DNA of 64,000 nt from Nostoc linckia FACHB-104 (GCF_014696615.1 NZ_JACJQJ010000029.1:1-64000); one strand, 5' to 3'. Positions 1 through 9,511 are shown, counted from the stretch's first letter. Notes: generated by a model not told the origin, from the letters alone. Made by a program: numbers and translations.

Positions 1-137
1 ATTCAATCATTTAATTGCGGCAATGAATCAATTTAAACCCTGTTATGCTTCTGGATGATTTAGCTTTTTTACTATTTGCTTACTCCGGAGAGTGACAGAA
101 GAGGGATAATTTCTCTTAATTCATTTACTTTGCCATT

Positions 138-162
138 AAAAAAGGCGGGCAAGATGCCCACC
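138..162 (-). terminator. Rho-independent terminator of tkt
   Basis: Read on the minus strand, an 8-bp GC-rich stem (GGTGGGCA / TGCCCGCC, one G-U pair, 3-nt loop) is followed by six to seven T. It lies about 35 bases after the tkt stop codon, which suits an intrinsic terminator. Confidence 0.75.
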
Positions 163-196
163 CTACAAGAGAATTCAAAGAATTATGCTGTTGCTA

Positions 197-2209
197 TTAA
201 CCCAACAATTCTTTTGCTTTAGCTAATACATTATCAACACTAAAGCCAAACTTCTCTAGGACAACATTACCAGGCGCGGAAGCACCAAATGTATCAATAC
301 TAACGGTAGCGCCTTCACTACCAACATACTTGTGCCAGCCGAAGCTAGAAGCTGCTTCTACAGACAAACGCTTGGTAACTGCTTTTGGTAATACAGATTC
401 TCTATAAGCTGCATCCTGTGCGTCAAACAAATCCCATGCAGGTAAGGAAACAACGCGAACTTTCTTACCTTCGGCTGTCAGTTTTTCAGCAGCGGTAACA
501 GCCAGGCTCAATTCTGAACCAGTACCAATCAGAATGATATCTGGTGTACCTTCGCTATCTACCACAATATATCCACCCTTAGCTACACCTTCAATCGAGG
601 TACCTGCTAAGTTAGGAACATTTTGACGGGTTAATGCTAACAGAGTAGGAGCATTTGCCTTTGCTCTTTCAATTGCTATTTTGTAAGCACCAGAGGTTTC
701 TGTACCGTCTGCGGGGCGAAGCACTGTCAGCTTTGGAATAGCACGCAGGGAAGCTAGGGTTTCGATGGGTTGGTGGGTGGGGCCGTCTTCACCTTGACCT
801 ATGGAGTCGTGAGTCATTACCCAAATACCACCGGCTTGGGACAAAGCAGACAAGCGGATCGGTGCCCGCATGTAGTCTGTGAAGATCAGGAAGGTAGCGC
901 CGTAGGGAATTAAGCCGGAACCGTGCAACGCAATACCATTAACAATTGCACCCATACCATGTTCCCGTACACCATAGTGGATGTTGGGGTTTTGGTATTG
1001 TCCTTTTTGGAAATCGCCCTTACCTTTGAGTTCGGTTAAGTTGGAGTGGGTTAAGTCAGCGGAACCACCGATTAACTCTGGTAAAACTGCCGCGATTTTG
1101 TTGAGGCAAGTTTCGGAATGTTTCCGGGTGGGTAGTCCTTTGTCTTCGGGGGTGTAGGTGGGTAGTACTTTATCCCAACCATCAGGCAATTTGCCGCTTA
1201 AATAACGTTCAAATTCAGCTGCTTCTTGAGGATACTTAGCTTTGTACTCAGCAAAAGCTTTGTTCCATTCAGATTCGTAGCCAGCACCACGCTCAACTGC
1301 TTTGCGGGTGTGGTTGAGAGCATCTTGAGGAACTACGAAAGGCTCATATTCCCAACCCAAGTTTTTCCGGGTTAATGCAACTTCATCTGTACCCAAAGCA
1401 GCACCGTGAACACCAGCGGTGTTGGCTTTGTTGGGGGAACCGTAACCGATTGTGGTTGTGACCTTAATGAAAGAAGGCTTATCGGTAACAGCTTTAGCAG
1501 CTTCAATTGCTTTAGCGATCGCTTCTAGGTCGGTGTTACCATTCTCGACGTGTTGAACGTGCCAGCCGTAAGCTTCAAATCGCTTAGAAACATCTTCGGT
1601 GAAGGCTACATCTGTAGAACCATCAATGGAGATGTGGTTATCATCGTACAGAGCAATCAGTTTGCCTAATCCCAAGTGTCCTGCGAAAGAACAAGCTTCA
1701 CCGGAAACACCTTCCATGTTGCAACCATCACCCAAAATTACGTAGGTGTAGTGGTCAACAATATTGGCATCGGGTTTGTTGAATTTAGCAGCTAGGTGGG
1801 CTTCTGCGATGGCGAAACCAACTCCATTGGCAATCCCTTGACCCAGAGGCCCGGTAGTAACTTCTACACCAGGAGTCATGAAGTTTTCTGGGTGTCCGGG
1901 GGTTTTGGATTCCCACTGACGGAATAGCTTGATGTCCTCAATGGTGACGCTGTCGTAACCAAAAAGGTACAGCAGGGCATACTGCAACATTGAGCCATGA
2001 CCGGCAGACAGGATAAAGCGATCGCGGTTAAACCATTTGGGATTTTTGGGGTTAAACCGCATAAAGCGATCCCAAAGTACAAAAGCCATTGGAGCAGCGC
2101 CCATCGGCAGCCCTGGGTGCCCCGATTTTGCTTTTTCTACGGCATCAATAGCCAAGAAGCGAATCGAGTTAATAGATAGTTCTTCGAGGGATTGGGTTGC
2201 AACAGCCAT
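197..2209 (-). CDS. tkt: Transketolase
   Basis: Thiamine-diphosphate enzyme that moves two-carbon ketol units between sugar phosphates in the Calvin cycle and the pentose phosphate pathway; cytosolic. At 670 residues it has the usual length for the family. Visible motifs are the N-terminal [12 protein letters not shown] segment, [17 protein letters not shown], the ThDP/metal motif GDGCNMEG near residue 160, and the pyrimidine-domain block [11 protein letters not shown]. The ATG start gives the typical N-terminus. It is the last of three minus-strand genes in the order acpP, fabF, tkt, an arrangement I recall from other cyanobacteria. The 640-base gap upstream suggests that tkt has its own promoter. 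Confidence 0.97.
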   Translation of the reverse strand: MAVATQSLEELSINSIRFLAIDAVEKAKSGHPGLPMGAAPMAFVLWDRFMRFNPKNPKWFNRDRFILSAGHGSMLQYALLYLFGYDSVTIEDIKLFRQWESKTPGHPENFMTPGVEVTTGPLGQGIANGVGFAIAEAHLAAKFNKPDANIVDHYTYVILGDGCNMEGVSGEACSFAGHLGLGKLIALYDDNHISIDGSTDVAFTEDVSKRFEAYGWHVQHVENGNTDLEAIAKAIEAAKAVTDKPSFIKVTTTIGYGSPNKANTAGVHGAALGTDEVALTRKNLGWEYEPFVVPQDALNHTRKAVERGAGYESEWNKAFAEYKAKYPQEAAEFERYLSGKLPDGWDKVLPTYTPEDKGLPTRKHSETCLNKIAAVLPELIGGSADLTHSNLTELKGKGDFQKGQYQNPNIHYGVREHGMGAIVNGIALHGSGLIPYGATFLIFTDYMRAPIRLSALSQAGGIWVMTHDSIGQGEDGPTHQPIETLASLRAIPKLTVLRPADGTETSGAYKIAIERAKANAPTLLALTRQNVPNLAGTSIEGVAKGGYIVVDSEGTPDIILIGTGSELSLAVTAAEKLTAEGKKVRVVSLPAWDLFDAQDAAYRESVLPKAVTKRLSVEAASSFGWHKYVGSEGATVSIDTFGASAPGNVVLEKFGFSVDNVLAKAKELLG

Positions 2210-2768
2210 AAATAAGATTGTTTTTAACGACGGGTTAGCACTCTTGGTAGCTCACACAGTTACCGGGGAGGCAAACAGGGTGTGGATTTTTTTCCACTGG
2301 ATTGCCTTATTGTTTTTACATTCCCCCTATCCATATCATCCCACTCCCAATTGTTGATGGACAAGCGGGATATTTGATAATGACTGTGATAAATCCAGCT
2401 AATAATTGGGTTGTTTTGAACCGTTGATTTAGTTGGAAATGAAATCGATGATACTTTTGCCACCAACTTGCGGCAGAGCGACCAGCAGATAAATTGGTGA
2501 TTTTCTAAGAAATTCCAGCAATTCAATTATCCAATTTTGAGAGCCAAGATCATAGGCAAAATTTGCTGTCTCTAACTTGAAAAAGGGCATGGGGCATGGG
2601 GGAGGCAGTGCGTTGCGCGGGTTAAGAGCGTTGTAGCAACTGCCATCATAGGAGAGAAAGATTTTCATGCTTGCTTGTGCCAAAACTTGGCGTGAATAGC
2701 TAACTTGAAAGTGCTGAGTAAAAATCCCCGCCTCGACTTTCATACATGGCGATGAAAATTTTTTCATT
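2210..2768. other. Intergenic region upstream of tkt
   Basis: About 560 bases without a convincing gene. It should contain the tkt promoter, although I cannot assign -35/-10 boxes with confidence. Reading frames here are low in complexity and cross repeat-like stretches rich in GCATGGGG and GCGTTGCGCGGG words, so they were not called. Confidence 0.5.
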
Positions 2769-2850
2769 GGGACTACCTCCTCTGCTTCCTCTGCCTCCTC
2801 TGCTTCCTCTGCTCACAAAGCGCAGGGATAATTTATTTACTAGGAATCCC
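2769..2850. repeat. MITE-like element, GGGACTNCC family, at the 3' end of fabF
   Basis: The element begins GGGACTACC and ends GGAATCCC, with a (TCTGCTTCC)-type pyrimidine repeat inside. Its right half (GGGATAATTTATT then a GGAATCCCT end) matches the reverse complement of the left end of the element at 32589-32716. It stops exactly at the fabF stop codon, so fabF may have lost its original 3' flank or terminator. No transposase is present. Confidence 0.55.
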
Positions 2851-4098
2851 TTAGACGTATTTCTTAAAGGCTAGCGTCACATTGTGGCCGCCAAACCCAA
2901 AAGAATTAGATAATGCCACGTTTATTTCTTGAGCGCGGCTGGTGTGAGGAATATAATCCAAGTCACACTCTGGATCAGGATTTTGGAGATTGATTGTTGG
3001 TGGAACTTGATCGTTGGCGACGGCCAGTACTGTTGCTACGGCTTCAATACCTCCAGAACCACCTAAAAGATGACCTGTCATCGATTTGGTAGAGCTGATT
3101 GCCACCTTATAGGCAGAATCACCCAGGGCCTTTTTCATCGCAGCTGTTTCCGTGGAATCATTAGCTGGAGTACTTGTGCCATGAGCATTGATATAGTTCA
3201 CCATCTCTGGGGTTAGCTCCCCATCTTTCAGTGCTATTTCTATGGCTCTGGCTGCTCCTAATCCACCGGGAACTGGGGAGGTCATGTGATATGCATCACA
3301 AGTCATCCCGTAACCGACAATTTCTGCGTAAATGCGAGCGCCTCGACTCAAAGCATGTTCGAGTTCTTCTAGCACCAAAATTCCCGCACCTTCACCCATG
3401 ACAAATCCATCGCGATCGCAGTCAAATGGACGGCAGGCATTAGCTGGGTCATTGAGGGTCGAAAGTGCCCGGGCTGCGGCGAATCCAGCTACACCCAATG
3501 GTGTAATTGCTGCTTCACAGCCGCCGCAAATCATGGCTTTAGCATAACCCCATTGAATTTGGCGAAAGGCATCGCCGATGGCATTGGAACCAGCTGCACA
3601 AGCAGTTACAGAGCAAGAATTCGGCCCTTTAGCTCCGGTATGAATGGCTGTTAATCCAGCCGCCATATTAGCGATCATCATCGGAATCATGAACGGACTA
3701 CAGCGATCGGGGCCGCGGTTTAGGTAGACTGTTTGCTGGTCTTCTAAAACCTTCAAACCGCCAATACCGGAACCAATAATTACACCGACCTGTTCTGCAT
3801 TCAGTTCATTAATCTCTAAACGCGCGTCAGATATAGCTTGTTTTGCCGCCGAAACCCCAAATTGGGAAAACCGATCCATGCGCTTGGCTTCTTTGCGCTC
3901 TAAATAAATATGTGGATCGAAGTTTTTGACTTCACCAGCAATGCGGCAATCATGGCGAGATGCATCAAAAGCTGTGATGAAATCAATGCCATTACGACCA
4001 CTTAACAATCCTTCCCAATACTCAGCTGGTGTATTGCCAATTGGTGTAATCGCGCCAACACCAGTTACCACAACGCGTTTACGTTTATAATCTGTCAT
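2851..4098 (-). CDS. fabF: 3-oxoacyl-[acyl-carrier-protein] synthase II
   Basis: Condensing enzyme (KAS II) that extends acyl-ACP with malonyl-ACP in type II fatty acid synthesis. At 415 residues it has the expected length. The thiolase-fold catalytic triad is visible: the Cys in TACAAGSNAIGDA around residue 167, and the two His in NAHGTSTPAND and in MTGHLLGGSGG. The C-terminal NSFGFGGHN motif is intact. The start MTDYKRKRVVVTGVG is typical. It lies 177 bases downstream of acpP on the same strand, so the two are likely co-transcribed and encode partner proteins. The spacer between them is filled by G-rich tandem repeats. Confidence 0.97.
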   Translation of the reverse strand: MTDYKRKRVVVTGVGAITPIGNTPAEYWEGLLSGRNGIDFITAFDASRHDCRIAGEVKNFDPHIYLERKEAKRMDRFSQFGVSAAKQAISDARLEINELNAEQVGVIIGSGIGGLKVLEDQQTVYLNRGPDRCSPFMIPMMIANMAAGLTAIHTGAKGPNSCSVTACAAGSNAIGDAFRQIQWGYAKAMICGGCEAAITPLGVAGFAAARALSTLNDPANACRPFDCDRDGFVMGEGAGILVLEELEHALSRGARIYAEIVGYGMTCDAYHMTSPVPGGLGAARAIEIALKDGELTPEMVNYINAHGTSTPANDSTETAAMKKALGDSAYKVAISSTKSMTGHLLGGSGGIEAVATVLAVANDQVPPTINLQNPDPECDLDYIPHTSRAQEINVALSNSFGFGGHNVTLAFKKYV

Positions 4099-4137
4099 GA
4101 CTCAGTTAAAGGTGGCGAGAAAGCAGCAAAAAGGTGA

Positions 4138-4262
4138 CTAGGAATTAGGGACTGGGGGTTGGAGACTGGGGGTTGGGGACTGGGAATTGGGAAAAAGATT
4201 TAAGCTAAATTTTTCCTGATCCCCGATTCCTAATGTCCGATCCCTCATCACCAATTCCCAAT
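4138..4262. repeat. Short tandem repeats between acpP and fabF
   Basis: Degenerate GGGACTGGGGGTTGG-type heptamer repeats are followed by their pyrimidine-rich counterpart (CCCCGATTCC, CCAATTCCC). The two halves could fold on each other. Repeats of this class are scattered in spacers throughout the window and are typical of Nostocales. Confidence 0.7.
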
Positions 4263-4275
4263 CCCCAAATACTTT

Positions 4276-4527
4276 TCAGGCAGATGCAGCAGCTTTGCTG
4301 TTGATATAGTCAACTGCATCTTGAACCGATAAAATCTTTTCAGCAGATTCATCGGGAATTTCAATATCAAATTCTTCTTCAAAAGCCATTACTAACTCCA
4401 CGATATCTAAGGAGTCAGCTCCTAAATCATCAATAAATGTAGATTGTGGTTTGATAGTATCGGCCTCAACACCTAGTTGATCGACGACGACTTTCTTAAC
4501 TCTTTCAAAAGTTTCCGTTTGGCTCAT
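4276..4527 (-). CDS. acpP: Acyl carrier protein
   Basis: Small acidic protein of 83 residues that carries growing acyl chains on a 4'-phosphopantetheine arm. The attachment Ser39 lies in the canonical [13 protein letters not shown] motif, and helices II and III are well conserved ([17 protein letters not shown]). It is the first gene of the minus-strand acpP-fabF pair. A purine-rich stretch precedes the ATG. The C-terminal SKAAASA tail is slightly longer than in E. coli ACP, as in other cyanobacterial ACPs. Confidence 0.97.
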   Translation of the reverse strand: MSQTETFERVKKVVVDQLGVEADTIKPQSTFIDDLGADSLDIVELVMAFEEEFDIEIPDESAEKILSVQDAVDYINSKAAASA

Positions 4528-4982
4528 AGATAAAAGTCCTTAACCAGTTGCTATGATCTTTTCTTTGTGGGCGACATTGTTTTGAGCATATACATCTTAT
4601 CGGAAAGCGCGATCGCCCGTATACTGCCACAGAGTTTTCCCAAAACAAAACCTGGCCAGGTGTAATTGCGGCATAAAATAACTCTTAATGAGCATTTAGG
4701 CACCAATCCACATTAGATAATGCTGGGAATGTTACTGAGGCGTTTTCTGGGTGAAAATCGCTCAACCCGCTCCTGGGGAGCAAGCTAGGGCAAAAGAATC
4801 CACCAGGCGATGTCTCCGACGGACTATGCCTACGCATACGCTCTAAGCATTTGTCTGTTTTGCAATTCTTACTGATTTTTTTTACAATGTCCAAATCCCG
4901 ATACATAGCCTTGCAATGTACACTGGCAAGGGAATCAAAAATTTATTGTTGAGGGCAATTGTTCTCAACCTGCTATATTTCT
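4528..4982. other. Divergent spacer acpP / HdrB-like gene
   Basis: A 455-base region between divergent genes. It should hold both promoters. It contains a HIP1-like site, GGCGATGTCTCCGACGG/GCCTACGC-type dispersed repeat words (about 4806-4845), and no credible coding sequence. Confidence 0.5.
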
Positions 4983-5888
4983 ATGCTATCTCAAAGTCTA
5001 AAATACGCTTACTTTCCTGGTTGTGTTGCTCAAGGTGCTTGTCGGGAACTGTACCAATCAACTCAAGCTTTAACCAAGGCTTTAGGTATTGAATTAATTG
5101 AACTGAAAAAAGCCGCTTGCTGTGGTTCGGGTACTTTTAAAGAAGATTCCCAACTGTTAGAAGATACAGTTAATGCGCGCAATATTGCTTTAGCTGAAGA
5201 ATTAAATTTACCTTTATTGACTCATTGCAGCACTTGCCAAGGTGTCATCGGTCATGTTGATGAACGGCTAAAAGAATGTCAGACCAAAAACCCAGCATAT
5301 ATTGAGCAAGTGAATGGATTATTGGCAAAAGAAAGCTGTTCACCGTATCGCGGTAGTACAGAAGTTAAACATCTGCTTTATGCTCTAGTTACAGATTACG
5401 GTTTAGAAGAAATTACCAAACGCGTCACCCGCAAGTTGAGTGGATTAAAATGCGCGGCGTTTTACGGTTGCTATCTTCTGCGCGCCCAAAAATCCATGCC
5501 TTATGATGACCCCTTCAACCCAGAAGCGATGGAAAATGTTTTTCGGGCTGTCGGTGCAGAACCAGTTTATTATCGAGGTCGCACACAATGTTGTGGTTGG
5601 CCTTTATCTAGTTACGCCACTACACAATCTTTCCAAATGGCGGGGACGCATATTCAAGATGCTTTGGTGGCTGGTGCTGATTGTATGGTTACCCCTTGTC
5701 CTTTGTGTCACCTAAATTTAGATTCTCGTCAGCCAGAAGTAGAAAAGGTAATTGAGAAAAAGCTGGGTTTGCCAGTGTTACATTTACCGCAGTTAATTGC
5801 TTTGGCGTTAGGCGTTAGTCCCAAAGAATTGGGTTTAGATAAACATATTGTTTCGACAAAGCTAGTTTTGGAGAAATTGGGGTTTTAG
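4983..5888 (+). CDS. HdrB-like CCG-domain protein (heterodisulfide reductase subunit B family)
   Basis: Contains two cysteine-rich CCG domains. The first has YFPGCVAQG, then AACCGSGTF, then CSTCQG; the second has FYGCYLL, then QCCGWPL, then CPLCHLNL. In HdrB these ligate non-cubane iron-sulfur clusters. Cyanobacteria do not make coenzymes M or B, so the real redox partner here is unknown. The family also occurs as an electron-transfer subunit of succinate dehydrogenase-like and lactate-utilisation enzymes. I chose the ATG at 4983 over an upstream TTG at 4959 because the family begins a few residues before YFPGC. No neighbouring gene explains its role. Confidence 0.85.
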   Translation: MLSQSLKYAYFPGCVAQGACRELYQSTQALTKALGIELIELKKAACCGSGTFKEDSQLLEDTVNARNIALAEELNLPLLTHCSTCQGVIGHVDERLKECQTKNPAYIEQVNGLLAKESCSPYRGSTEVKHLLYALVTDYGLEEITKRVTRKLSGLKCAAFYGCYLLRAQKSMPYDDPFNPEAMENVFRAVGAEPVYYRGRTQCCGWPLSSYATTQSFQMAGTHIQDALVAGADCMVTPCPLCHLNLDSRQPEVEKVIEKKLGLPVLHLPQLIALALGVSPKELGLDKHIVSTKLVLEKLGF

Positions 5889-6208
5889 GAATGGGTAATT
5901 GGTAATTGGTAATTGGTAATTGGGTGTTTGTGATTTCTCCCTCATCCCCCTGATCTCCCAAATACGGCTAGGTTAAGAATTTTTAACTCGGAATTTGGTT
6001 TCGGGAAAAGGTGTACCCCTGCGGGGAAGCAAGCTACGCGTAGCGTCTTTGCAGGAGAAAGGGTAAGGGTTAAAGGTTTTTTCTTGCCCCTTTTCCCCTT
6101 CCTCTTTTGCCCTTAACCGACAAGTATTGCCTCTGCTACCCTAGCTATAGGATATTTTTTTAGTTGGAAGTCCCTAACACCTCCTCACAAGTTCCTCACA
6201 TTTTATGT
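5889..6208. other. Spacer with TAATTGG heptamers and a MITE remnant
   Basis: Starts with four TAATTGG-type tandem heptamers (5892-5926), followed by a REP-like stretch (GCTACGCGTAGCG near 6030). Near 6150-6178 is one end of the GGGACTTCC element family (TTTTTTTAGTTGGAAGTCCCT-type sequence), apparently a solo end. No gene is seen. Confidence 0.55.
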
Positions 6209-6223
6209 TGAGAATAATTTTCA
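6209..6223 (+). promoter_or_regulatory. Fur-box-like palindrome upstream of feoB
   Basis: TGAGAATAATTTTCA matches the 7-1-7 Fur inverted repeat TGATAATnATTATCA at 12 of 14 defined positions and lies 31 bases before the start codon. Iron-dependent repression of feo by Fur is well known in bacteria. That this particular site is bound is inference. Confidence 0.5.
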
Positions 6224-6253
6224 GCAAGTTCAACAAGCTCAACAAAAAATACT

Positions 6254-6874
6254 ATGGACTGTCACCAATGTAAATCTAAAAGCCAATCCTGTGGAACTCA
6301 AGCATGGAAATTGCCATTCTTTCGCAATAGTCAACTATCATTCTCTAGGGAAGCTCCTGCAAGTCCGCCAATTGCCCTGGTAGGAATGCCTAATGTTGGT
6401 AAGAGTGTGCTGTTCAATGCATTGACTGGCATTTATGTAACTGTTTCTAATTACCCTGGTACAACCGTAGAAGTGAGTCGTGGTTTGATGCAAATTAATA
6501 GCCAAACCATGACAGTGGTTGATACACCAGGGATGTATTCACTGATGCCGATCACTGAAGAGGAAAAAGTTGCGCGAGATTTACTACTCATAGAACCTGT
6601 GACAGCCGTAATTCATGTGGTAGATGCGAAAAACTTGGGGCGGATGCTCCCCCTAACATTTCAACTCATCGAAGCTGGACTACCTGTTGTACTTGCCGTC
6701 AACATGATGGATGAAGCGCATCGTTGGGGGCTGGATGTGCAACAAGATGCGTTGGAGAAAGAGTTAGGAATTCCAGTAGTGTGCATGGCGGCGGCTTTAA
6801 AACAGGGTATTGATGAATTAAAACAAAGAATTATGCCATTTCTACCGATTCAGCCTGCCATGATTCCAGCATGA
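6254..6874 (+). CDS. feoB: FeoB GTPase-domain protein (N-terminal part of a split FeoB)
   Basis: The cytosolic G domain of the ferrous iron transporter FeoB as a free-standing 206-residue protein. The G motifs are complete: G1 GMPNVGKS (44-51), switch I YPGTT (67-71), G3 DTPG (90-93) and G4 NMMD (150-153), so it should bind and hydrolyse GTP. It ends just after the G domain. The N-terminus carries a short Cys motif (CHQC and a further Cys within 13 residues) that is unusual for FeoB and could bind metal. The membrane part follows as a separate frame after 129 bases, in the same reading phase but interrupted by stops at 6872, 6887 and about 6971. It is either a genuine two-protein FeoB or a gene broken by mutation; both halves look intact. 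Confidence 0.9.
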   Translation: MDCHQCKSKSQSCGTQAWKLPFFRNSQLSFSREAPASPPIALVGMPNVGKSVLFNALTGIYVTVSNYPGTTVEVSRGLMQINSQTMTVVDTPGMYSLMPITEEEKVARDLLLIEPVTAVIHVVDAKNLGRMLPLTFQLIEAGLPVVLAVNMMDEAHRWGLDVQQDALEKELGIPVVCMAAALKQGIDELKQRIMPFLPIQPAMIPA

Positions 6875-7003
6875 AAAGTGCTGAGTTAAAAGACCGTCCA
6901 CCAGGGGCGGAGCATTAACCGTAGTAACAAAGTATTTAAGTCATGCAAAACACTCAGTACTAAATACTGAGATGGTAAATATTTTGAGTCAGGAAAAAAT
7001 GGC
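6875..7003 (+). other. Linker between the two feoB frames
   Basis: 129 bases, a multiple of three, in the same phase as both feoB parts but with at least three in-phase stops. The stop of the first part overlaps an ATG (ATGA, 6871-6874) that opens a 15-codon frame ending at 6918. A modest AGGA precedes the ATG at 7004. The insert has no obvious repeat character. Confidence 0.5.
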
Positions 7004-8467
7004 ATGATCGGTCAAGTTAGCTATCCAGAACCCATAGAAGCCGCGATCGCACAATTAGAATCTTGGTGGAAAAGTTTAGGTGAGCGCTATTTATTTAGTA
7101 ATTATTCACTTTCACCCCGCAGCCTAGCGCTATTACTCTTACAAAAAGATCCGGCGCTGTGGCAAACCTTGGAACAAGATCCAGAACAGTGTCGCCATTT
7201 GGAAGTGTTGATTACTGTTACCCAAAATCAACTAAAACAGTCGATTGGATTAGCGATCGCCCACACTCGCCAAAACCAAGCACAGGCGATAGAACGAGCA
7301 GTTCTGCTTGAAACCAAACCAGCGCGATCGTCACTTGCAGAGAAACTCCATCGGCTGACAGTCAACCCCATCACTGGATTTCCCATCCTTGTGGTCATCC
7401 TTTACTACGGGGTGTACAAATTTGTGGGAGAATTTGGAGCAGGGGAACTCGTAGATCGCATCGAAACGGTTTTTGAGGAACAAATCAACCCAGTGGTGAA
7501 TCACATCACTGCTCAAGTAGTTCCCTGGCAACCAATCCAAGACTTGATTGGTAATGACTATGGCATTATTACTTTGGGGATTCGCTATGCTACAGCCATT
7601 GTCTTACCTGTAGTCGCTACTTACTTCTTGATGTTTTCGTTACTGGAAGATAGCGGCTATCTCCCACGTCTATCTTTGATGCTTGATCGCTTATTTAAAT
7701 CCGTTGGCTTATCAGGCCGGGCAGTGATTCCCATCGTGTTGGGCTTTGGATGCGACACAATGGCAACGATTGTTACCCGCACCCTAGAAACCAAACGCGA
7801 ACGATTAATTGCCACGTTTTTACTATCCTTAGCTATTCCCTGTGCAGCACAGTGGGGGGTAATTTTGGGGCTACTAGCACAAAAACCCGCAGCTTTGATG
7901 TTTTGGGGAGGCTTTATTAGTGCCATTTTCTTGGTAGTTGGCTATCTTACAGCTAAGTTTTTACCTGGTAGTTCCGGTAAATTTTACATGGAACTTCCTC
8001 CCTTAAGATTGCCCAACTTGCGGAACGTGGTTGTGAAAACTTGGGTGCGGATGAAGTGGTATTTCCTAGAAATCTTACCCTTGTTTATTTGGGCATCAGT
8101 TTTGATTTGGGTAGGGCGATTAACTGGATTATTTGACCTAATTATTCGGGCAATTGAACCTCTGACATTTGCCTTGGGAATGCCCAAACAAGCAGCACCG
8201 ATATTCCTTTATGGCTTCTTCCGGCGTGATTATGGTGCCGCAGGGCTGTTTGATTTACAGCAACAAGGAAGCCTCACAGGTAATCAGCTTGTAGTTGCTG
8301 CCATTGTCTTGACATTGTTCTTACCCTGTGTTGCCCAATTGCAAATGTTGATCAAGGAACGGGGAGCTAAAACTACTTGGCTAATAGTACTGTTTATTTT
8401 CCCCTTCGCCTTCCTGATGGGATATCTCGTCAATCTGGGCTTAACGTTCTTCGGAGTTAACTTTTAA
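7004..8467 (+). CDS. feoB: FeoB membrane-domain protein (C-terminal part of a split FeoB)
   Basis: The 487-residue permease part of FeoB. It opens with a helical guanine-dissociation-inhibitor-like segment (IEAAIAQLESWWKSLGERY), continues through a soluble linker, and then has two Gate-type membrane domains beginning at NPITGFPILVVILYYGVYKF. The conserved FeoB sequences GFGCDTMATIVTRTLETKRERL and AIPCAAQWGVILG are present, each with the pore-region cysteine. It lacks any G domain, so it must cooperate with the upstream GTPase protein to function as Feo. The feoA start follows one base after the stop, which indicates translational coupling. Confidence 0.92.
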   Translation: MIGQVSYPEPIEAAIAQLESWWKSLGERYLFSNYSLSPRSLALLLLQKDPALWQTLEQDPEQCRHLEVLITVTQNQLKQSIGLAIAHTRQNQAQAIERAVLLETKPARSSLAEKLHRLTVNPITGFPILVVILYYGVYKFVGEFGAGELVDRIETVFEEQINPVVNHITAQVVPWQPIQDLIGNDYGIITLGIRYATAIVLPVVATYFLMFSLLEDSGYLPRLSLMLDRLFKSVGLSGRAVIPIVLGFGCDTMATIVTRTLETKRERLIATFLLSLAIPCAAQWGVILGLLAQKPAALMFWGGFISAIFLVVGYLTAKFLPGSSGKFYMELPPLRLPNLRNVVVKTWVRMKWYFLEILPLFIWASVLIWVGRLTGLFDLIIRAIEPLTFALGMPKQAAPIFLYGFFRRDYGAAGLFDLQQQGSLTGNQLVVAAIVLTLFLPCVAQLQMLIKERGAKTTWLIVLFIFPFAFLMGYLVNLGLTFFGVNF

Positions 8468-8468
8468 A

Positions 8469-8690
8469 ATGAACGCCTTACCAACAGTTAAAATTGGTCA
8501 ACCGCAAAGGGTAGTATGTTTGCAAACTCAAGATGATGCCGTATTACACAAGCTGATGGCGTTCGGTATTCTGCCAGGAAGCAAATTAGTGCTAGAGCAA
8601 CGCTTCCCTTCCTATATCATCGCAGTCGGCAGAACCCGCACCGCCCTAGATAAGGAAACAGCACAAACTATTTTTGTGGAATCTTGTTAG
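8469..8690 (+). CDS. feoA: FeoA family protein
   Basis: Small SH3-like protein of 73 residues that accompanies FeoB and is needed for full ferrous iron uptake in other bacteria. The typical pattern is seen: a hydrophobic start, KLMAFGILPGSKLVLEQRFP in the middle and a final strand after DKETAQTIFVE. It is the last gene of a tightly packed feoB(G)-feoB(TM)-feoA operon, with one base separating it from the membrane part. Most FeoA proteins precede FeoB; here the gene follows. Confidence 0.9.
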   Translation: MNALPTVKIGQPQRVVCLQTQDDAVLHKLMAFGILPGSKLVLEQRFPSYIIAVGRTRTALDKETAQTIFVESC

Positions 8691-8705
8691 GTGTTGGGTA
8701 ATGGG

Positions 8706-8803
8706 TAATACCAATTCAAAATTCAAAATTCAAAATTAAGAAAACCATATGTAGCAAGGGTTTTTGAGTTTGGATCTGTTGATGAATTTTGGAGAATTGG
8801 TAT
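8706..8803. repeat. MITE-like inverted-repeat element (ATACCAATTC ends)
   Basis: Starts ATACCAATTCAAAATTC and ends GAGAATTGGTAT, giving 10-bp perfect terminal inverted repeats around about 80 AT-rich bases. The left end carries three AAAATTC repeats. It sits just behind feoA. Solo ends of the same type occur near 43090, 52750 and 58625. Confidence 0.6.
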
Positions 8804-8840
8804 AACGGGTAATAAAAATTTCTCCCTGTCCCCTTGTCCC

Positions 8841-8885
8841 CTCATCTCCCTCATCCCCCTCATCCCCCTCATCCCCCTCATCCCC
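8841..8885 (+). repeat. Tandem nonamer repeat before ferritin
   Basis: Five head-to-tail copies of CTCATCCCC (the first with one change), followed by C-rich CCAATCCC words. It occupies the region where a ferritin promoter would be expected, about 40 bases before the start codon. Confidence 0.8.
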
Positions 8886-8925
8886 CCAATCCCCAATCCC
8901 CTGAAATTCAGAAGGAGCAGAAATT

Positions 8926-9462
8926 ATGCTATCGCAAGCTATGACTGATCGGTTGAACGAACAAATCAACCTAGAAATGTATTCTTCCCATCTTTATTTG
9001 CAAATGAGTTCTTGGTGTGCTTATAAAGCTTTGGATGGATGTGCGACATTTCTCAGTCAACACGCGGATGAAGAGATGATGCATATGCGCCGCCTAGTTA
9101 ATTACTTACATGAAACAGGGGCGCTAGTAGTCTTAGGTGGAATGCAAGCTCCGCCAATTCATTTTGCTTCCCTTACAGAATTGTTTGAACAAATCTACGC
9201 ACATGAACAGAGCATTACTCGTAAAATTAATGAGTTGGTACATTTAGCCAATACAGAACCAGATTATTCTACGCTGCAGTTTCTTCAATGGTATGTTGCA
9301 GAACAACATCAAGAAGAGTTTCTGTTTAAAGGGATTCTCGATAAAATTCACCTAATTGGTACGGAAGGACAGGGGATATTCTTCATTGATCGAGAAATTG
9401 CTAACCTAGCAGCCACAAAAGGTAAAGAAGCAACTGCAATGACTGCTACCCCAGCAGCTTAA
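8926..9462 (+). CDS. Ferritin (non-haem)
   Basis: Iron-storage protein that oxidises Fe(II) at a ferroxidase site and stores it as a mineral in a 24-subunit shell. The 178 residues follow bacterial ferritin: NEQINLEMYSSHLYLQMSSW (first helix, with the ligand Glu), HADEEMMHMRRLVNYL (Glu-Glu-x-x-His ferroxidase motif) and FLQWYVAEQHQEE in the fourth helix. There is no haem-ligand Met pattern of bacterioferritin that I can recognise. An AAGGAG ribosome site lies 9 bases before the ATG. Its position behind the feo operon suggests coordinated iron uptake and storage, although a repeat-filled spacer separates them. Confidence 0.94.
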   Translation: MLSQAMTDRLNEQINLEMYSSHLYLQMSSWCAYKALDGCATFLSQHADEEMMHMRRLVNYLHETGALVVLGGMQAPPIHFASLTELFEQIYAHEQSITRKINELVHLANTEPDYSTLQFLQWYVAEQHQEEFLFKGILDKIHLIGTEGQGIFFIDREIANLAATKGKEATAMTATPAA

Positions 9463-9511
9463 GTCAAATTTAGCGGTAGTGCGCTGGTTCAATCAGGGTG
9501 TTAGGTTTTGT

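Noticed and set aside
2429-2767. Minus-strand frame of about 110 codons between tkt and fabF
   Set aside because: Crosses dispersed-repeat words and has no family features; better explained as spacer.
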